DNA of 64,000 nucleotides from Polaribacter vadi (GTDB taxonomy: Bacteria; Bacteroidota; Bacteroidia; Flavobacteriales; Flavobacteriaceae). Location of the stretch: positions 84,501-148,500 of the forward strand of contig NZ_CP017477.1 of the NCBI RefSeq assembly GCF_001761365.1, given 5' to 3'. A program made the position numbers and the translations under genes. A model generated the notes under the pieces. It worked only from the letters and a program-made list of their open reading frames with translations, ran no database searches and was not told the origin of the DNA. Within the stretch, counting starts at the first letter, position 1, and each line of letters begins with the position of its first letter. Positions 56,119 through 64,000 of this stretch are shown here, in pieces.

Positions 56119-57030
56119 TTATTTATGGATAAATTCTACAATCGTTTTTATTAGCTCTTTTGAAATCGGAAAATCAGCAGAATAATAGGAAGCTAAATTG
56201 TCTTCTTCTTTTTCAATATTTTTTAGAACGTGATTCATATTTTTTATGATGAATAAATCTGCATCTGGTTTTGCGTTTTTTAGAGCTTCTGCATCCAAAA
56301 CTTGAACCTGAAAATCTTTATCACCATTAATAATTAATATTGGTACTTTTACATTTTTAATTTCTTCCAAAGGATTTAAGGATAACCAAGAAATTAAAAA
56401 AGGCTGATTTGGTTCTGCAAAAAGCCCCATTAAATTTGGGTCTACTTCTTTGATTTCTCCAGTTTCCTTTAATTCTTTTAAATAGGCTGCAGTAAGTTTG
56501 CCAAATTCAGGATTTTGAGCAGTAATTTGTCTTATTAAAGTCTTATCAATCGTTTCTCCTGCACTTGCAATAGAAATATATGTATCAACATTATTCAAAG
56601 CCATCATTGCAATTAAAGAACCTTGACTATGACCAACCAAAATAATTTCTGTAAAACGTTTATCATCTTTAAAATGATTCACGACTTCTTTAACATCGCT
56701 TACAAAATCTACAACTAAAACACCATCTTCTTGAAGAAATTGAGCGTTTTTTGGATTGGCTGTTCTTTTATCATAAGAAAAAAAAGCAATATTATTTTTA
56801 TTGATTTCGTCTCTGAATTGTTTGATATATTGAGGCTGATTTCCATTTCTATCCACACCTCCAGAACCATGAACCCAAATAATTAAAGGCGATTTATCTG
56901 ATGCATATGATAATGTTCCTGGCAATTGAATTGCCATATTATTTATAGTAATTTCTTCAGACTTTACTTGTGCCAAAGAAACTGCCATGCTAAATATTGA
57001 TATACTTAAGTAAGTTAAAATACGTATCAT
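56119..57030 (-). CDS. Exported alpha/beta hydrolase
   Basis: 303-residue protein with a signal peptide (cleavage near SLAQ). Alpha/beta-hydrolase fold: oxyanion motif IIWVHGSGGVDR, nucleophile elbow LVGHSQGSL (Ser near residue 134), acid near NGDKDFQVQ and catalytic His in IKNMNHVLKN. The architecture matches dienelactone-hydrolase/prolyl-oligopeptidase-like peptidases and esterases (PF12146/PF00561 type). It starts 1 bp after the previous gene ends and is translated in the SPFH operon. The substrate is unknown. Confidence 0.85.
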   Translation of the reverse strand: MIRILTYLSISIFSMAVSLAQVKSEEITINNMAIQLPGTLSYASDKSPLIIWVHGSGGVDRNGNQPQYIKQFRDEINKNNIAFFSYDKRTANPKNAQFLQEDGVLVVDFVSDVKEVVNHFKDDKRFTEIILVGHSQGSLIAMMALNNVDTYISIASAGETIDKTLIRQITAQNPEFGKLTAAYLKELKETGEIKEVDPNLMGLFAEPNQPFLISWLSLNPLEEIKNVKVPILIINGDKDFQVQVLDAEALKNAKPDADLFIIKNMNHVLKNIEKEEDNLASYYSADFPISKELIKTIVEFIHK

Positions 57031-57031
57031 A

Positions 57032-57556
57032 TTAATTGATTTTTGATTTATAAGTTTCTAAAACATTTTTAGCTTCGCTTTCTTTTTGAGTACCAATTAA
57101 TAATTTTTCACCATTTTTAAGAATTAATTGAATCCCAATATTTCCAGAAATATTAACGGCCTTTTCCTTGCCTTTATTAAAGAAAAAGCCACCTCTTAAA
57201 CCCCAACCACCAAACTCACTAATTGGTAAATAGGTTCTAACACCTACTTTCGAAATTTCATTCCAAGAGATTTTTTTCATAGAAAAATGAAAAGGATAAA
57301 ACTGATACTGAATACCTTTTTCATCTATTTTAGTGGTAAGTTTTATCAAGAAAATAAGTAGTGTTAATAAGAACATACTGATTGTAAAAATTATCAATCC
57401 TACATCTGACATTGGTCTTTGTCCCAAAGGTGTTTTGTAAATTATCTGTTGAATAATTCCATACACGCCAAGTAAAAACGGAACACCAATGGCAATTATC
57501 AAAATAATAATTAGCCAAGTTTGTGTAAAACGTTGTTCTTCTTTAAACACTTTCAT
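57032..57556 (-). CDS. Two-span membrane protein with PH-like domain
   Basis: 174 residues with two transmembrane helices (about 13-38 and 51-71; WLIIILIIAIGVPFLLGVYG and VGLIIFTISMFLLTLLIFL). A beta-rich cytoplasmic domain (about 75-174) follows, with IDEKGIQYQFYPF, ISWNEISKVGVRTY and GIQLILKNGEKLLIGTQ, the strand order of bacterial PH domains. Between DUF4177-like and hydrolase genes with 1-bp gaps. Function unknown. Confidence 0.8.
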   Translation of the reverse strand: MKVFKEEQRFTQTWLIIILIIAIGVPFLLGVYGIIQQIIYKTPLGQRPMSDVGLIIFTISMFLLTLLIFLIKLTTKIDEKGIQYQFYPFHFSMKKISWNEISKVGVRTYLPISEFGGWGLRGGFFFNKGKEKAVNISGNIGIQLILKNGEKLLIGTQKESEAKNVLETYKSKIN

Positions 57557-57557
57557 T

Positions 57558-57725
57558 TTATCTGTTTTTATCTTTCTCTAAAAGCGCGTAAACTCCACCA
57601 TTCGTATTGCAATATATATTTATAACACGCCAGCCTTGTTTTGCATGTGAATTAATTTCATCTTCAAAATTATTTTGACTATTAGACCAGCTCATTTTTT
57701 GCTTTAAAAACTTGTATTCTTTCAT
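57558..57725 (-). CDS. DUF4177-like small protein, 55 aa
   Basis: 55 residues starting MKEYKFLKQKMSW. The pattern of a first strand, a helix (NNFEDEINSHAKQG) and WRVINIYCNTNGGVYALLEK matches DUF4177, small alpha/beta proteins often encoded next to SPFH proteins. Stop and next start are 1 bp apart (57558 / 57556). It is too short to show more. Confidence 0.8.
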   Translation of the reverse strand: MKEYKFLKQKMSWSNSQNNFEDEINSHAKQGWRVINIYCNTNGGVYALLEKDKNR

Positions 57726-57757
57726 ATTTTTAAATTTGTTTCAAAGATTTCATTTTT

Positions 57758-57813
57758 GCTAACTGCTAACTGCTAACTGCTAACTGCTAACTGCTAACTG
57801 CTAACTACTAACT
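57758..57813. repeat. Heptanucleotide tandem repeat GCTAACT (7 perfect copies plus 1 variant)
   Basis: Seven consecutive GCTAACT units (57758-57806) and a final ACTAACT lie between the stop of the SPFH gene (57817) and the start of the DUF4177-like gene (57725), within the operon. Such repeats can change copy number by slippage. On the minus strand the unit reads AGTTAGC. Confidence 0.95.
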
Positions 57814-57816
57814 TAA

Positions 57817-58677
57817 TTAATGACTTAAAGTACCAGCATTTACAACAGGCGAAGCTTCTTTATCTCCACATAAAATTACTAATAAATTACTAACCATTGC
57901 TGCTTTTCGTTCATCATCTAACTCTACAATTTGTTTTCTGTTCAATTCATTTAACGCCATTTCTACCATTTCAACAGCACCTTGCACAATTTTATGTCTT
58001 GCAGCAACAATTGCTGTTGCTTGTTGTCTTTTTAGCATAGCAGAAGCAATTTCATTTGCATAGGCTAAATACCCAATTCTAGCTTCTAAAACTTCAATTC
58101 CTGCAATTGTTAAACGTTCATCAATTTCCTTTTCTAAGGCTTCAGAAACTTCATTTACACTAGAACGTAACGTAATATCTTCATCATGTCCTTCATCAGC
58201 AAAATTATCATAAGGATACATACTTGCTAGTTTTCTTACAGCAGCATCCGTTTGTACACGTACAAAATTTTCGTAATTATCTACATCAAAAGCAGCTTTG
58301 TACGTATCTGTTACTCGCCAAACTAAAATGGTAGAAATCATAATAGGATTCCCCAATTTATCATTCACCTTTAAACGTTCACTATCAAAATTACTTGCTC
58401 TTAACGAAATTGTCTTTTTTCTGTACAAAGGATTTGCCCAATACAACCCATTTTCTTTGATGGTTCCCACATATTTTCCGAATAATAAAATAACTTTAGA
58501 AGTATTTGGGTTTACTAAGATAAATCCGAAAAAACCAATAAAACCTAGTATTGAAACAATTATAAAAACAGGAGTTTCTTTGATGATTGACATTGCAATT
58601 CCCCCAAAAAATAGTAATAAAACGATAAATACCATTAGGTAGCCATTCGCAAGTTTGATGATTTTTTCAGCTTTCAT
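57817..58677 (-). CDS. SPFH/band-7 domain membrane protein
   Basis: 286 residues with two N-terminal membrane segments (about 10-32 and 36-55), then the SPFH domain (about 60-220): VILLFGKYVGTIKENGLYW, LRASNFDSERLKVNDKLGNP, and the YENFVRVQTDAAVRKLAS block are typical of band-7 proteins. A helical C-terminal part (about 215-265; ASAMLKRQQATAIVAARH) mediates oligomerisation in the family. SPFH proteins form membrane microdomain scaffolds. It is first in its operon and has a good promoter upstream. Confidence 0.92.
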   Translation of the reverse strand: MKAEKIIKLANGYLMVFIVLLLFFGGIAMSIIKETPVFIIVSILGFIGFFGFILVNPNTSKVILLFGKYVGTIKENGLYWANPLYRKKTISLRASNFDSERLKVNDKLGNPIMISTILVWRVTDTYKAAFDVDNYENFVRVQTDAAVRKLASMYPYDNFADEGHDEDITLRSSVNEVSEALEKEIDERLTIAGIEVLEARIGYLAYANEIASAMLKRQQATAIVAARHKIVQGAVEMVEMALNELNRKQIVELDDERKAAMVSNLLVILCGDKEASPVVNAGTLSH

Positions 58678-58713
58678 AAGTAAAAGATTTAGTTTGATAT
58701 TAAATTGATATCA

Positions 58714-58746
58714 CAAAGATATAAGTTAATTTTTGATTTTTCCAAA
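58714..58746 (-). promoter_or_regulatory. Bacteroidota promoter of the SPFH operon
   Basis: On the minus strand TTTG (58746-58743) and TATCTTTG (58721-58714) are separated by 21 bp, a full match to the TTTG-N19/21-TAnnTTTG consensus. The start codon is about 37 bp downstream. Confidence 0.7.
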
Positions 58747-58766
58747 TTATTAAGCAATTATTTTTA

Positions 58767-58774
58767 TACTTTTG
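58767..58774 (+). promoter_or_regulatory. -7 element before the S1/P1 nuclease gene
   Basis: TACTTTTG matches TAnnTTTG and lies 27 bp before the ATG at 58802. No TTTG -33 partner was found at the right distance. Confidence 0.4.
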
Positions 58775-58801
58775 TTAAAAATAAATTTATAATTTACAAA
58801 T

Positions 58802-59584
58802 ATGAAAATCAAACTTTTATTATTGATACCATTTTTATTGATGATGACGTCCTCATCTGATGAAACTTATTTCTGGGGACAAAATGGTCATAGAGTAACT
58901 GGTAAAATTGCTGAAAAGCATTTAACAAGAAAAACAAAAAAATGTATTGATAAAATTTTAAAAGGACAAAGTTTAGCATTTGTTTCTACCTATGCAGATG
59001 AAATTAAATCTGACAGAAAATATAGAGATTACAATGTTTGGCATTATGTAAATATGGATTTAGATCAAACATATGAGCAAGCAGAAAAAAATCCTCAAGG
59101 AGATTTAGTGCAAGGAATCGAAAAATGTATTGCTGTTTTAAAAGACGATAATAGTGCTGATGAAGATAAAGTATTTCATTTAAAAATGTTGGTGCATTTA
59201 GTTGGAGATTTACACCAGCCAATGCATATTGGAAGAAAAGAAGATAAAGGTGGTAATGATGTGCAAGTGCAATGGTTTGGAAATGGATCTAACTTACATC
59301 GAGTTTGGGACACCAACATGATTGCAGATTGGAACATGAGTTATATTGAATTGGCAGAAAATGCTGATGATTTATCGAAAAAACAAATAGAATTTATAGA
59401 AGAAGGTTCTGTTGTAGATTGGGTAAATGAAGTTCATGAAGTTACAAAAGAGGTTTACAAATCTGTTAAAGTAGGAGAGAATTTACGTTATAATTATTCT
59501 TACGATCATTTTGGAACTGTAAGAACTCAACTTCAAAAAGGTGGAATTCGTTTAGCAAAAGTATTGAATGATATTTATGACTAA
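58802..59584 (+). CDS. S1/P1-type zinc-dependent nuclease
   Basis: 260-residue exported enzyme of the S1/P1 nuclease family (PF02265), cleaving single-stranded nucleic acids and 3'-nucleotides with three zinc ions. Signal peptide covers about 1-25; the mature start WGQNGHRV contains the N-terminal Trp and the His ligand typical of the family. Other metal-ligand motifs: WHYVNMD, LVHLVGDLHQPMH, and HRVWDTNMI. It is a single-gene unit ending in a strong terminator. The enzyme probably recovers phosphate or nucleosides from extracellular nucleic acids. Confidence 0.93.
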   Translation: MKIKLLLLIPFLLMMTSSSDETYFWGQNGHRVTGKIAEKHLTRKTKKCIDKILKGQSLAFVSTYADEIKSDRKYRDYNVWHYVNMDLDQTYEQAEKNPQGDLVQGIEKCIAVLKDDNSADEDKVFHLKMLVHLVGDLHQPMHIGRKEDKGGNDVQVQWFGNGSNLHRVWDTNMIADWNMSYIELAENADDLSKKQIEFIEEGSVVDWVNEVHEVTKEVYKSVKVGENLRYNYSYDHFGTVRTQLQKGGIRLAKVLNDIYD

Positions 59585-59605
59585 CTTTCTAGTTATCAAG
59601 TTTTA

Positions 59606-59639
59606 AAAAATTCTCAAAAAAATATTTTTGGGGATTTTT
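59606..59639 (+). terminator. Intrinsic terminator after the S1/P1 nuclease gene
   Basis: AAAAATTCTCAAAAA (59606-59620) pairs over 15 positions, with two G-U pairs, with TTTTTGGGGATTTTT (59625-59639) around an AATA loop; the T-run continues to 59642. It lies 21 bp after the stop. Confidence 0.8.
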
Positions 59640-59698
59640 TTTGTTAATTATGCGTTAATTTTTGGTGTTGTATTTTAAAATGATGTAATTTTATATGG

Positions 59699-60232
59699 AT
59701 GAAAAAAGCACTACTAATATTTTCAATGTTACTGATAATCTTTTCTTGTAAAAAAGAGGTTTCTAAAACGAATACTGTTGAGGATTCTGAAAGCAATTGG
59801 CAAGAAATATCAACAGTAAAAACGCTAAACTATAATGAATTAAAACCTTATTTAGAAAAAAATGATGACACAACTTACATCGTAAACTTTTGGGCAACTT
59901 GGTGTGCACCTTGCGTAAAAGAATTGCCTTATTTCGAAAAAATAAAACAAGAATACGCTTCTAAAAACGTAGAAGTTTTATTGGTGAGTTTAGATTTTCC
60001 TAAACAAGTAGAAAAAAAATTAATTCCTTTTATCAACAAAAAACAGTTGCAATCTGAAGTTGTTTTGTTGAATGATATTGATGAAAACGTTTGGATAAAA
60101 GCCATCGATTCAACTTGGTCTGGAGCTTTGCCAGCAACTTTAATTTACAATAAAAATAATAGAAAATTTTACGAACAATCTTTTGATTACATTATGTTAG
60201 AAACTGAATTAAAAACTTTTTTAAAACCATAA
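59699..60232 (+). CDS. TlpA-like thioredoxin lipoprotein
   Basis: 177-residue lipoprotein (lipobox IIFSCKKE) with a thioredoxin fold. The redox motif is WATWCAPC (C69, C72), as in TlpA/ResA proteins, and VLLVSLDFPKQ and the cis-Pro region SGALPATLIY are in place. It faces the periplasm and probably reduces disulfides or supports cytochrome c or envelope protein folding. It is 3 bp before the next thioredoxin-fold gene, so the two are co-expressed. Confidence 0.92.
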   Translation: MKKALLIFSMLLIIFSCKKEVSKTNTVEDSESNWQEISTVKTLNYNELKPYLEKNDDTTYIVNFWATWCAPCVKELPYFEKIKQEYASKNVEVLLVSLDFPKQVEKKLIPFINKKQLQSEVVLLNDIDENVWIKAIDSTWSGALPATLIYNKNNRKFYEQSFDYIMLETELKTFLKP

Positions 60233-60235
60233 ATT

Positions 60236-60841
60236 ATGAAAACAATTAAATCGATATTATTGCTTGCAGTTGTTGCACTTACAACAGCAGCTTTTACTTT
60301 AAAACCTGTAGCAGGTTATGCTGTTGGGGATACTATTAGTGATTTTAAACTAAAAAATGTAGATGGTGATTTTTTATCATTATCCGATTATGATGATGCC
60401 AAAGGTTTTATCATTATTTTTACGTGTAACACTTGTCCTTATTCAGTTGCGAATGAAGATAGAATTATCGCTTTAAACGATAAATATGAAGATAGTGGTT
60501 ATCCAGTAATCGCTATTAACCCTAATAATCCTATTGCTGATCCAGGAGAAAGTATGGAGAAAATGAAGATTAGATCGGATGAAAAAGGTTTTAATTTTCC
60601 TTATTTGTTAGATGAAGGTCAAAAAGTATATCCAAGATTTGGAGCTACAAAAACACCACATGTTTTTATTGTTACTAAAAACGATATGAAAGTACAATAT
60701 ATTGGTGCAATTGATAACAGTTCTAGAGATGAAGATGCTGTCACAGAAAAATATGTAGAAAATGCTGTTGATGCTTTATTAAACAATAAAAAGATAGAAA
60801 AGACAACTACTGTTGCTATTGGTTGTTCTATTAAAGTGTAA
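60236..60841 (+). CDS. Exported thioredoxin-fold/redoxin protein (AhpC/TSA type)
   Basis: 201-residue exported protein (signal ends LTTAAFT region). It starts with the peroxiredoxin-like VGDTISDFKLKNVDGDFLSL. The redox site is FTCNTCPYS (C64, C67), a form common in the redoxin-domain proteins of this group. The C-terminal block PRFGATKTPHVFIV has the cis-Pro. A further Cys near the C-terminus (VAIGCSIKV) could serve as a resolving residue. Paired with the TlpA-like gene. Whether it acts as a peroxidase or thiol oxidoreductase is unresolved. Confidence 0.88.
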   Translation: MKTIKSILLLAVVALTTAAFTLKPVAGYAVGDTISDFKLKNVDGDFLSLSDYDDAKGFIIIFTCNTCPYSVANEDRIIALNDKYEDSGYPVIAINPNNPIADPGESMEKMKIRSDEKGFNFPYLLDEGQKVYPRFGATKTPHVFIVTKNDMKVQYIGAIDNSSRDEDAVTEKYVENAVDALLNNKKIEKTTTVAIGCSIKV

Positions 60842-60871
60842 TTTATATTCGAATTGATTTACAGTAATCAT

Positions 60872-60907
60872 AAAAAAAATCCCAAGTTAATACTTGGGAT
60901 TTTTTTA
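60872..60907. terminator. Bidirectional terminator between convergent genes
   Basis: AAAAAAATCCCAAGT and ACTTGGGATTTTTTT pair around a TAAT loop, with A-run and T-run on both sides, between the redoxin gene (ends 60841) and the acyl-CoA synthetase gene (ends 60997 on the minus strand). Confidence 0.9.
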
Positions 60908-60996
60908 TGACTTAAAGATTTTTAAACCTTAATTTTAAAAAGTTGTTTTGATTGATTCTCAATATTTAAAATAATGAATCAAACAAAATTTGTTAT

Positions 60997-62778
60997 CTAT
61001 GGTCTGTATATTTTTTCATACAAATCTTTATAAATTTGCACGATAACAGCTCTTTTCATTTTCATGGTTGGTGTTAAATGGCCACCATCTATAGACCATT
61101 CATCTGGAGTTAATTCAAAACGTTTAATGCGTTCCCATTTTCCAAAATGAATATTACAATCGTCAACTGCTTGTTGAATTTTAGCAATTACTTTTTCGTT
61201 TTTAATTAAATCTTCATTAGAAGTAAAAGAGATTTTATTATCATTTGCCCAATCTTTTAAATAATCGAAATTTGGTTGAATAATTGCAGCTGGCATTTTT
61301 TCATTTTCACCAACAACCATTATTTGCTCTATAAATAAAGATTGTTTTAACTCGCCTTCTAATAGTGGTGGAATTACATATTTACCTCCAGATGTTTTAA
61401 ACATTTCTTTAGTTCTACCCGTAATTTTTAAGAAACCATCTTTATCTATTTCTCCTTTATCACCAGAATAAAAATAACCATCTTTAAGAACTTCTGCTGT
61501 TTTTACAGGATCTTTATAGTACCCTAGCATAACATTGGGTCCTTTTACTAAAATTTCGCCAGTTTCTGCAATTTTAACTTCTACACCATCAATAACTTTA
61601 CCAACTGTACCAACTCTAAAACCTTTTACACCATCAACATTTATGAAATTTACAGATACAACAGGAGATGTTTCTGTTAAACCATAACCTTCCATAATTG
61701 GCATTCCTGCAGCTGCAAAAATTCTTGTTAAACGTGGTTGTAAAGCAGCACTTCCAGAAACCATTAGTTTTAGATTACCACCTAAAGCTGCTTGCCATTT
61801 AGAAAATATAAGTTTGCGTGCTAAACTCAATTGTTTTTCATACCACCAACCATTTGCTCCATAAGGCTTGTATTCTAAACCTAAATTTACAGCCCAAAAG
61901 AATAGTTTTTTCTTGATTCCAGATAAATCTTCTCCTTTTAAAATAATTTTATCGTAAATTTTTTCATACAAACGAGGCACAGCTGTCATAACATCTGGCT
62001 TTATTTCTTGAGCATTTTCTGATAATTTATCAATAGATTCTGCAAAATAAATTTCTGCACCACAAAATTGATATAAATACAATATCATACGTTCAAAAAT
62101 ATGGCAAACAGGTAAAAAACTTAAAGCTTTATCCTTACCAAACTCTAAAGGAACTTTTTTCTCACTAGCTAAAACATTGGAAACAATGTTCTTGTGAGAA
62201 AGCATTACTCCTTTTGGTTTTCCTGTGGTTCCAGAAGTGTAAATTAAGGTAGCCAAATCATCCTCTTTTACAGCTTTCATTCTAGCTTCCACTTCGTTTT
62301 GGTTGCTATCGTCTTTGCCAGCTTCTAAAAGTTCTTTCCAACTTTTTTCACCTTTAATATCATTAAAAGTAAAAACACCTTTTAATTGCGTTTTATCTTT
62401 TATTTGGTTTAGTTTATCTAAAACTTCAACATCAGAAACAAAACAAAAAATTGCTTCAGAGTGATTGATTACATATTCGTAATCTTCTTTGCAAATTGTT
62501 GGATAAATTGGTACAGTTTGAGCGCCAGTTTGCAAAACTCCAATGTCGCAAATATTCCACTCTGTTCTATTATTTGTAGATATTATTGCTATTTTATCAT
62601 TAGGTTGTACCCCTAATTTTAATAAACCTCTGCTTAATTGATTTGATTGATTTATATATTCTTGAGTAGAAATAGATTCCCATTTTCCATCGTATTTTGT
62701 GGATAATGCTTTTTTTAGATTATAAGTCTCTAATTGATGATAAGGAAAATCGAATAACCTCTTAATTTCTGTTGGCAT
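60997..62778 (-). CDS. Long-chain fatty acid--CoA ligase (AMP-forming)
   Basis: 593 residues from the ATG at 62778, which matches the usual start (MPTEIKRLFDFPYHQ); an ATG 24 bp upstream is also possible. AMP-binding enzyme: P-loop LIYTSGTTGKPKGVML near residue 182, GYGLTETSPV, DGYFYSGDKGEIDKDGF, and the hinge GRTKEMFKTSGGKYV with a C-terminal Lys-containing segment. It activates long-chain fatty acids with ATP and CoA, at the inner face of the membrane. A single-gene unit with a shared terminator downstream; no linked fatty-acid genes are in the window. Confidence 0.93.
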   Translation of the reverse strand: MPTEIKRLFDFPYHQLETYNLKKALSTKYDGKWESISTQEYINQSNQLSRGLLKLGVQPNDKIAIISTNNRTEWNICDIGVLQTGAQTVPIYPTICKEDYEYVINHSEAIFCFVSDVEVLDKLNQIKDKTQLKGVFTFNDIKGEKSWKELLEAGKDDSNQNEVEARMKAVKEDDLATLIYTSGTTGKPKGVMLSHKNIVSNVLASEKKVPLEFGKDKALSFLPVCHIFERMILYLYQFCGAEIYFAESIDKLSENAQEIKPDVMTAVPRLYEKIYDKIILKGEDLSGIKKKLFFWAVNLGLEYKPYGANGWWYEKQLSLARKLIFSKWQAALGGNLKLMVSGSAALQPRLTRIFAAAGMPIMEGYGLTETSPVVSVNFINVDGVKGFRVGTVGKVIDGVEVKIAETGEILVKGPNVMLGYYKDPVKTAEVLKDGYFYSGDKGEIDKDGFLKITGRTKEMFKTSGGKYVIPPLLEGELKQSLFIEQIMVVGENEKMPAAIIQPNFDYLKDWANDNKISFTSNEDLIKNEKVIAKIQQAVDDCNIHFGKWERIKRFELTPDEWSIDGGHLTPTMKMKRAVIVQIYKDLYEKIYRP

Positions 62779-62975
62779 AAAGTCTATTTTGTTGTACTGC
62801 AAAATAGTAAAAATCCTTTAATTTCACAAATACTTATTTAGGGTCTTTTTGAATTGTGAATTGTTTATTTTTAGCTGTTAGTTTTTGTTTTTTCTCTAAA
62901 AATCTTAATTTTCTTTGAAAGCTAGTTTATGTCTTTCTTTTACTTTTATATAAAAATGAAGATTTGAATTTAAAT

Positions 62976-63005
62976 AAAAAAGGTCAGCATATTGCTGACC
63001 TTTTT
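62976..63005 (-). terminator. Intrinsic terminator of the pentapeptide-repeat gene
   Basis: AAAAAAGGTCAGCA and TGCTGACCTTTTT form a strong hairpin around a 3-4-base loop just after the stop at 63028 (minus strand). The A-run on the + strand is the T-run of the minus transcript. Confidence 0.88.
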
Positions 63006-63027
63006 GGACGATAATTTTATTTGAAAC

Positions 63028-63813
63028 CTAATTTTTACTTTCTATAAGATATTTATTAAAGCTTCTTCCATTTATGGTTGTGTATTTAGAATCGATATCA
63101 AAACCAACTTTCATTTTGTTGATATCAAAACTCCCAGAAACTTTCATGTATTTAATATCTAAATCTTCTTCGAAATTAGTATTGTTAAAAGAAACACCAT
63201 CTTTAAATTTTGTGTATTTAAAAATTGCTTCATCTTCAAAAACTGAGTTCGAAAAACTTACATTTCTGTCAAATTCTGCATATTTAAAGGTAGCAGTTTC
63301 TGTGAATTTTGTGTTCTCAAAACTGGTGTCTTTATCAAATTTTGCATATTTAAAAGTGGTATCATCATCAAAATTAGATCCAGAAAAATCGGATTCTCTT
63401 TCAAAATTTGAATACTTAAACATTGCTTTTCTTTCGAAGTTACAGTTTTTAAAAATAGCAATATTTTCAAAATCAGCAGTAAAAGTATAGCCTGAATCTT
63501 CATTAGGAATATAGGCTAAAACATCATCTTTAAAGGTGCAGTTAACAAAAGAAATGTCAACATCAATCTTGTTTTTTACATCATTGGTAGAGCTTCCATT
63601 TCCCCACCAAAAACTTTTTTTCTTTTTAGGAAGTTTTGCAGAAGCATCATCCATAAAAGTAAAATCTAAAGTTCCTACTATTTTAGCGTTTTGATAAGAA
63701 ATTGATTTTCCTGCTTTGATGTCTTTCATAATATCAGAGGCTTCAACTGTTTTTTGAGCAAAAAACGTCATTGATAAAAAAAGGAAAGCTATTGTTACGA
63801 TTTTAAATTTCAT
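63028..63813 (-). CDS. Exported pentapeptide-repeat-like protein
   Basis: 261-residue protein with a signal peptide (cleavage after TFFAQ). Residues about 110-235 hold consecutive units with Phe every five residues (AMFKYSNFERES, DTTFKYAKFDKDT, ATFKYAEFDRNV, AIFKYTKFKDGV), the A(D/N)LxF-type pattern of pentapeptide-repeat proteins folding as a right-handed quadrilateral helix. Successive units alternate FKY and F-S/N-N/G, i.e. a higher-order period of about 21 residues. Function is unknown; there is no sign of fluoroquinolone-type resistance features. It is exported, unlike most members. Confidence 0.8.
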   Translation of the reverse strand: MKFKIVTIAFLFLSMTFFAQKTVEASDIMKDIKAGKSISYQNAKIVGTLDFTFMDDASAKLPKKKKSFWWGNGSSTNDVKNKIDVDISFVNCTFKDDVLAYIPNEDSGYTFTADFENIAIFKNCNFERKAMFKYSNFERESDFSGSNFDDDTTFKYAKFDKDTSFENTKFTETATFKYAEFDRNVSFSNSVFEDEAIFKYTKFKDGVSFNNTNFEEDLDIKYMKVSGSFDINKMKVGFDIDSKYTTINGRSFNKYLIESKN

Positions 63814-63882
63814 TTTGTAAAGTTTTAGATGGTTTTGTTTTATTAAAAGACATCTTGGAAATTAAATTGTTACACTTACATC

Positions 63883-63914
63883 AAAAAAAAAGTGCTAATT
63901 ATAAAATTAACACT
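63883..63914 (-). terminator. Terminator of an off-window minus-strand unit
   Basis: On the minus strand AGTGTTAATT and AATTAGCACT form a 10-bp stem (one G-U pair) around TTAT and are followed by TTTTTTTT. It would end a gene entering from the right edge; no complete coding region is identifiable in 63915-64000, and 63814-63882 holds only the leader of the pentapeptide-repeat gene. Confidence 0.7.
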
Positions 63915-64000
63915 CTCAATACTTTTAAATTAAGTTGATAAAAAATGCTTAACTTTATTTTATAAAATTAATAAGTTAATGTCTCTAAAAGGTAAATCGA

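Noticed and set aside
57758..57813. Possible CRISPR array
   Set aside because: The units are only 7 bp with no spacers and no cas genes nearby; it is a simple tandem repeat.
63074..63490. A 138-codon open frame on the + strand
   Set aside because: It is antisense to the pentapeptide-repeat gene; the repetitive codons keep the opposite frame open. No signal, domain or start context.
1..64000. Insertion sequences, integrases, tRNA genes or attachment sites
   Set aside because: No transposase, recombinase or tRNA-like cloverleaf was recognised on either strand.

Overview
The window is AT-rich and looks like a chromosome segment of a marine Flavobacteriaceae bacterium (Bacteroidota, Polaribacter/Formosa-like). 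The grounds are SusC/SusD pairs, many short lipoprotein signals ending in Cys, type IX secretion tags, promoters of the TAnnTTTG type, and the absence of Shine-Dalgarno sites. No tRNA, rRNA, CRISPR array, transposase or prophage gene was seen.

Region 1 (1-13477) is an alpha-glucan (starch/glycogen/maltodextrin) degradation cluster on the + strand: GH65 maltose phosphorylase (cut by the left edge), three GH13 amylase-type enzymes, a lipoprotein esterase, GH31 and SusB-like GH97. Its own SusC/SusD and regulator are not in the window and probably lie to the left. Two overlapping small membrane-protein genes lie on the minus strand at 13474-13747.

Region 2 (13944-45883) is a laminarin (beta-1,3/1,6-glucan) utilization locus. 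It holds a SusR-like membrane-spanning regulator, SusC/SusD, two surface glycan-binding lipoproteins and a GH16. A second long operon follows: a TIM-barrel hydrolase fused to a predicted outer-membrane barrel, two more binding lipoproteins, GH16, GH149-type beta-1,3-glucan phosphorylase, GH3, GH17, GH30, an MFS transporter fused to GH17, and a free cytoplasmic GH17. Last is a single-gene unit for a secreted, type-IX-tagged binding-type protein. The three transcription units share the same two-box operator at the same distance from a -7-like element, which defines a local regulon. Inferred flow: GH16 cuts laminarin at the surface, SusC/D imports oligosaccharides, GH30/GH17/GH3 trim them in the periplasm, the MFS-GH17 fusion imports and hydrolyses them, and GH149 phosphorolyses the rest to glucose-1-phosphate.

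Region 3 (46169-52129, minus) has a DUF4369 lipoprotein, a DUF819 membrane protein, a DUF2490 protein and a large secreted BNR/sortilin-like protein. Region 4 (52482-55875) has a secreted FG-GAP protein with a type IX tag and a 56-residue companion. Region 5 (55919-58677, minus) is an SPFH/band-7 operon containing three unannotated-size genes or near-neighbours: an Arc-like ribbon-helix-helix protein, an alpha/beta hydrolase, a PH-like membrane protein and a DUF4177-like protein. Region 6 (58802-63813) has S1/P1 nuclease, two thioredoxin-fold proteins, a long-chain acyl-CoA synthetase and a pentapeptide-repeat protein.
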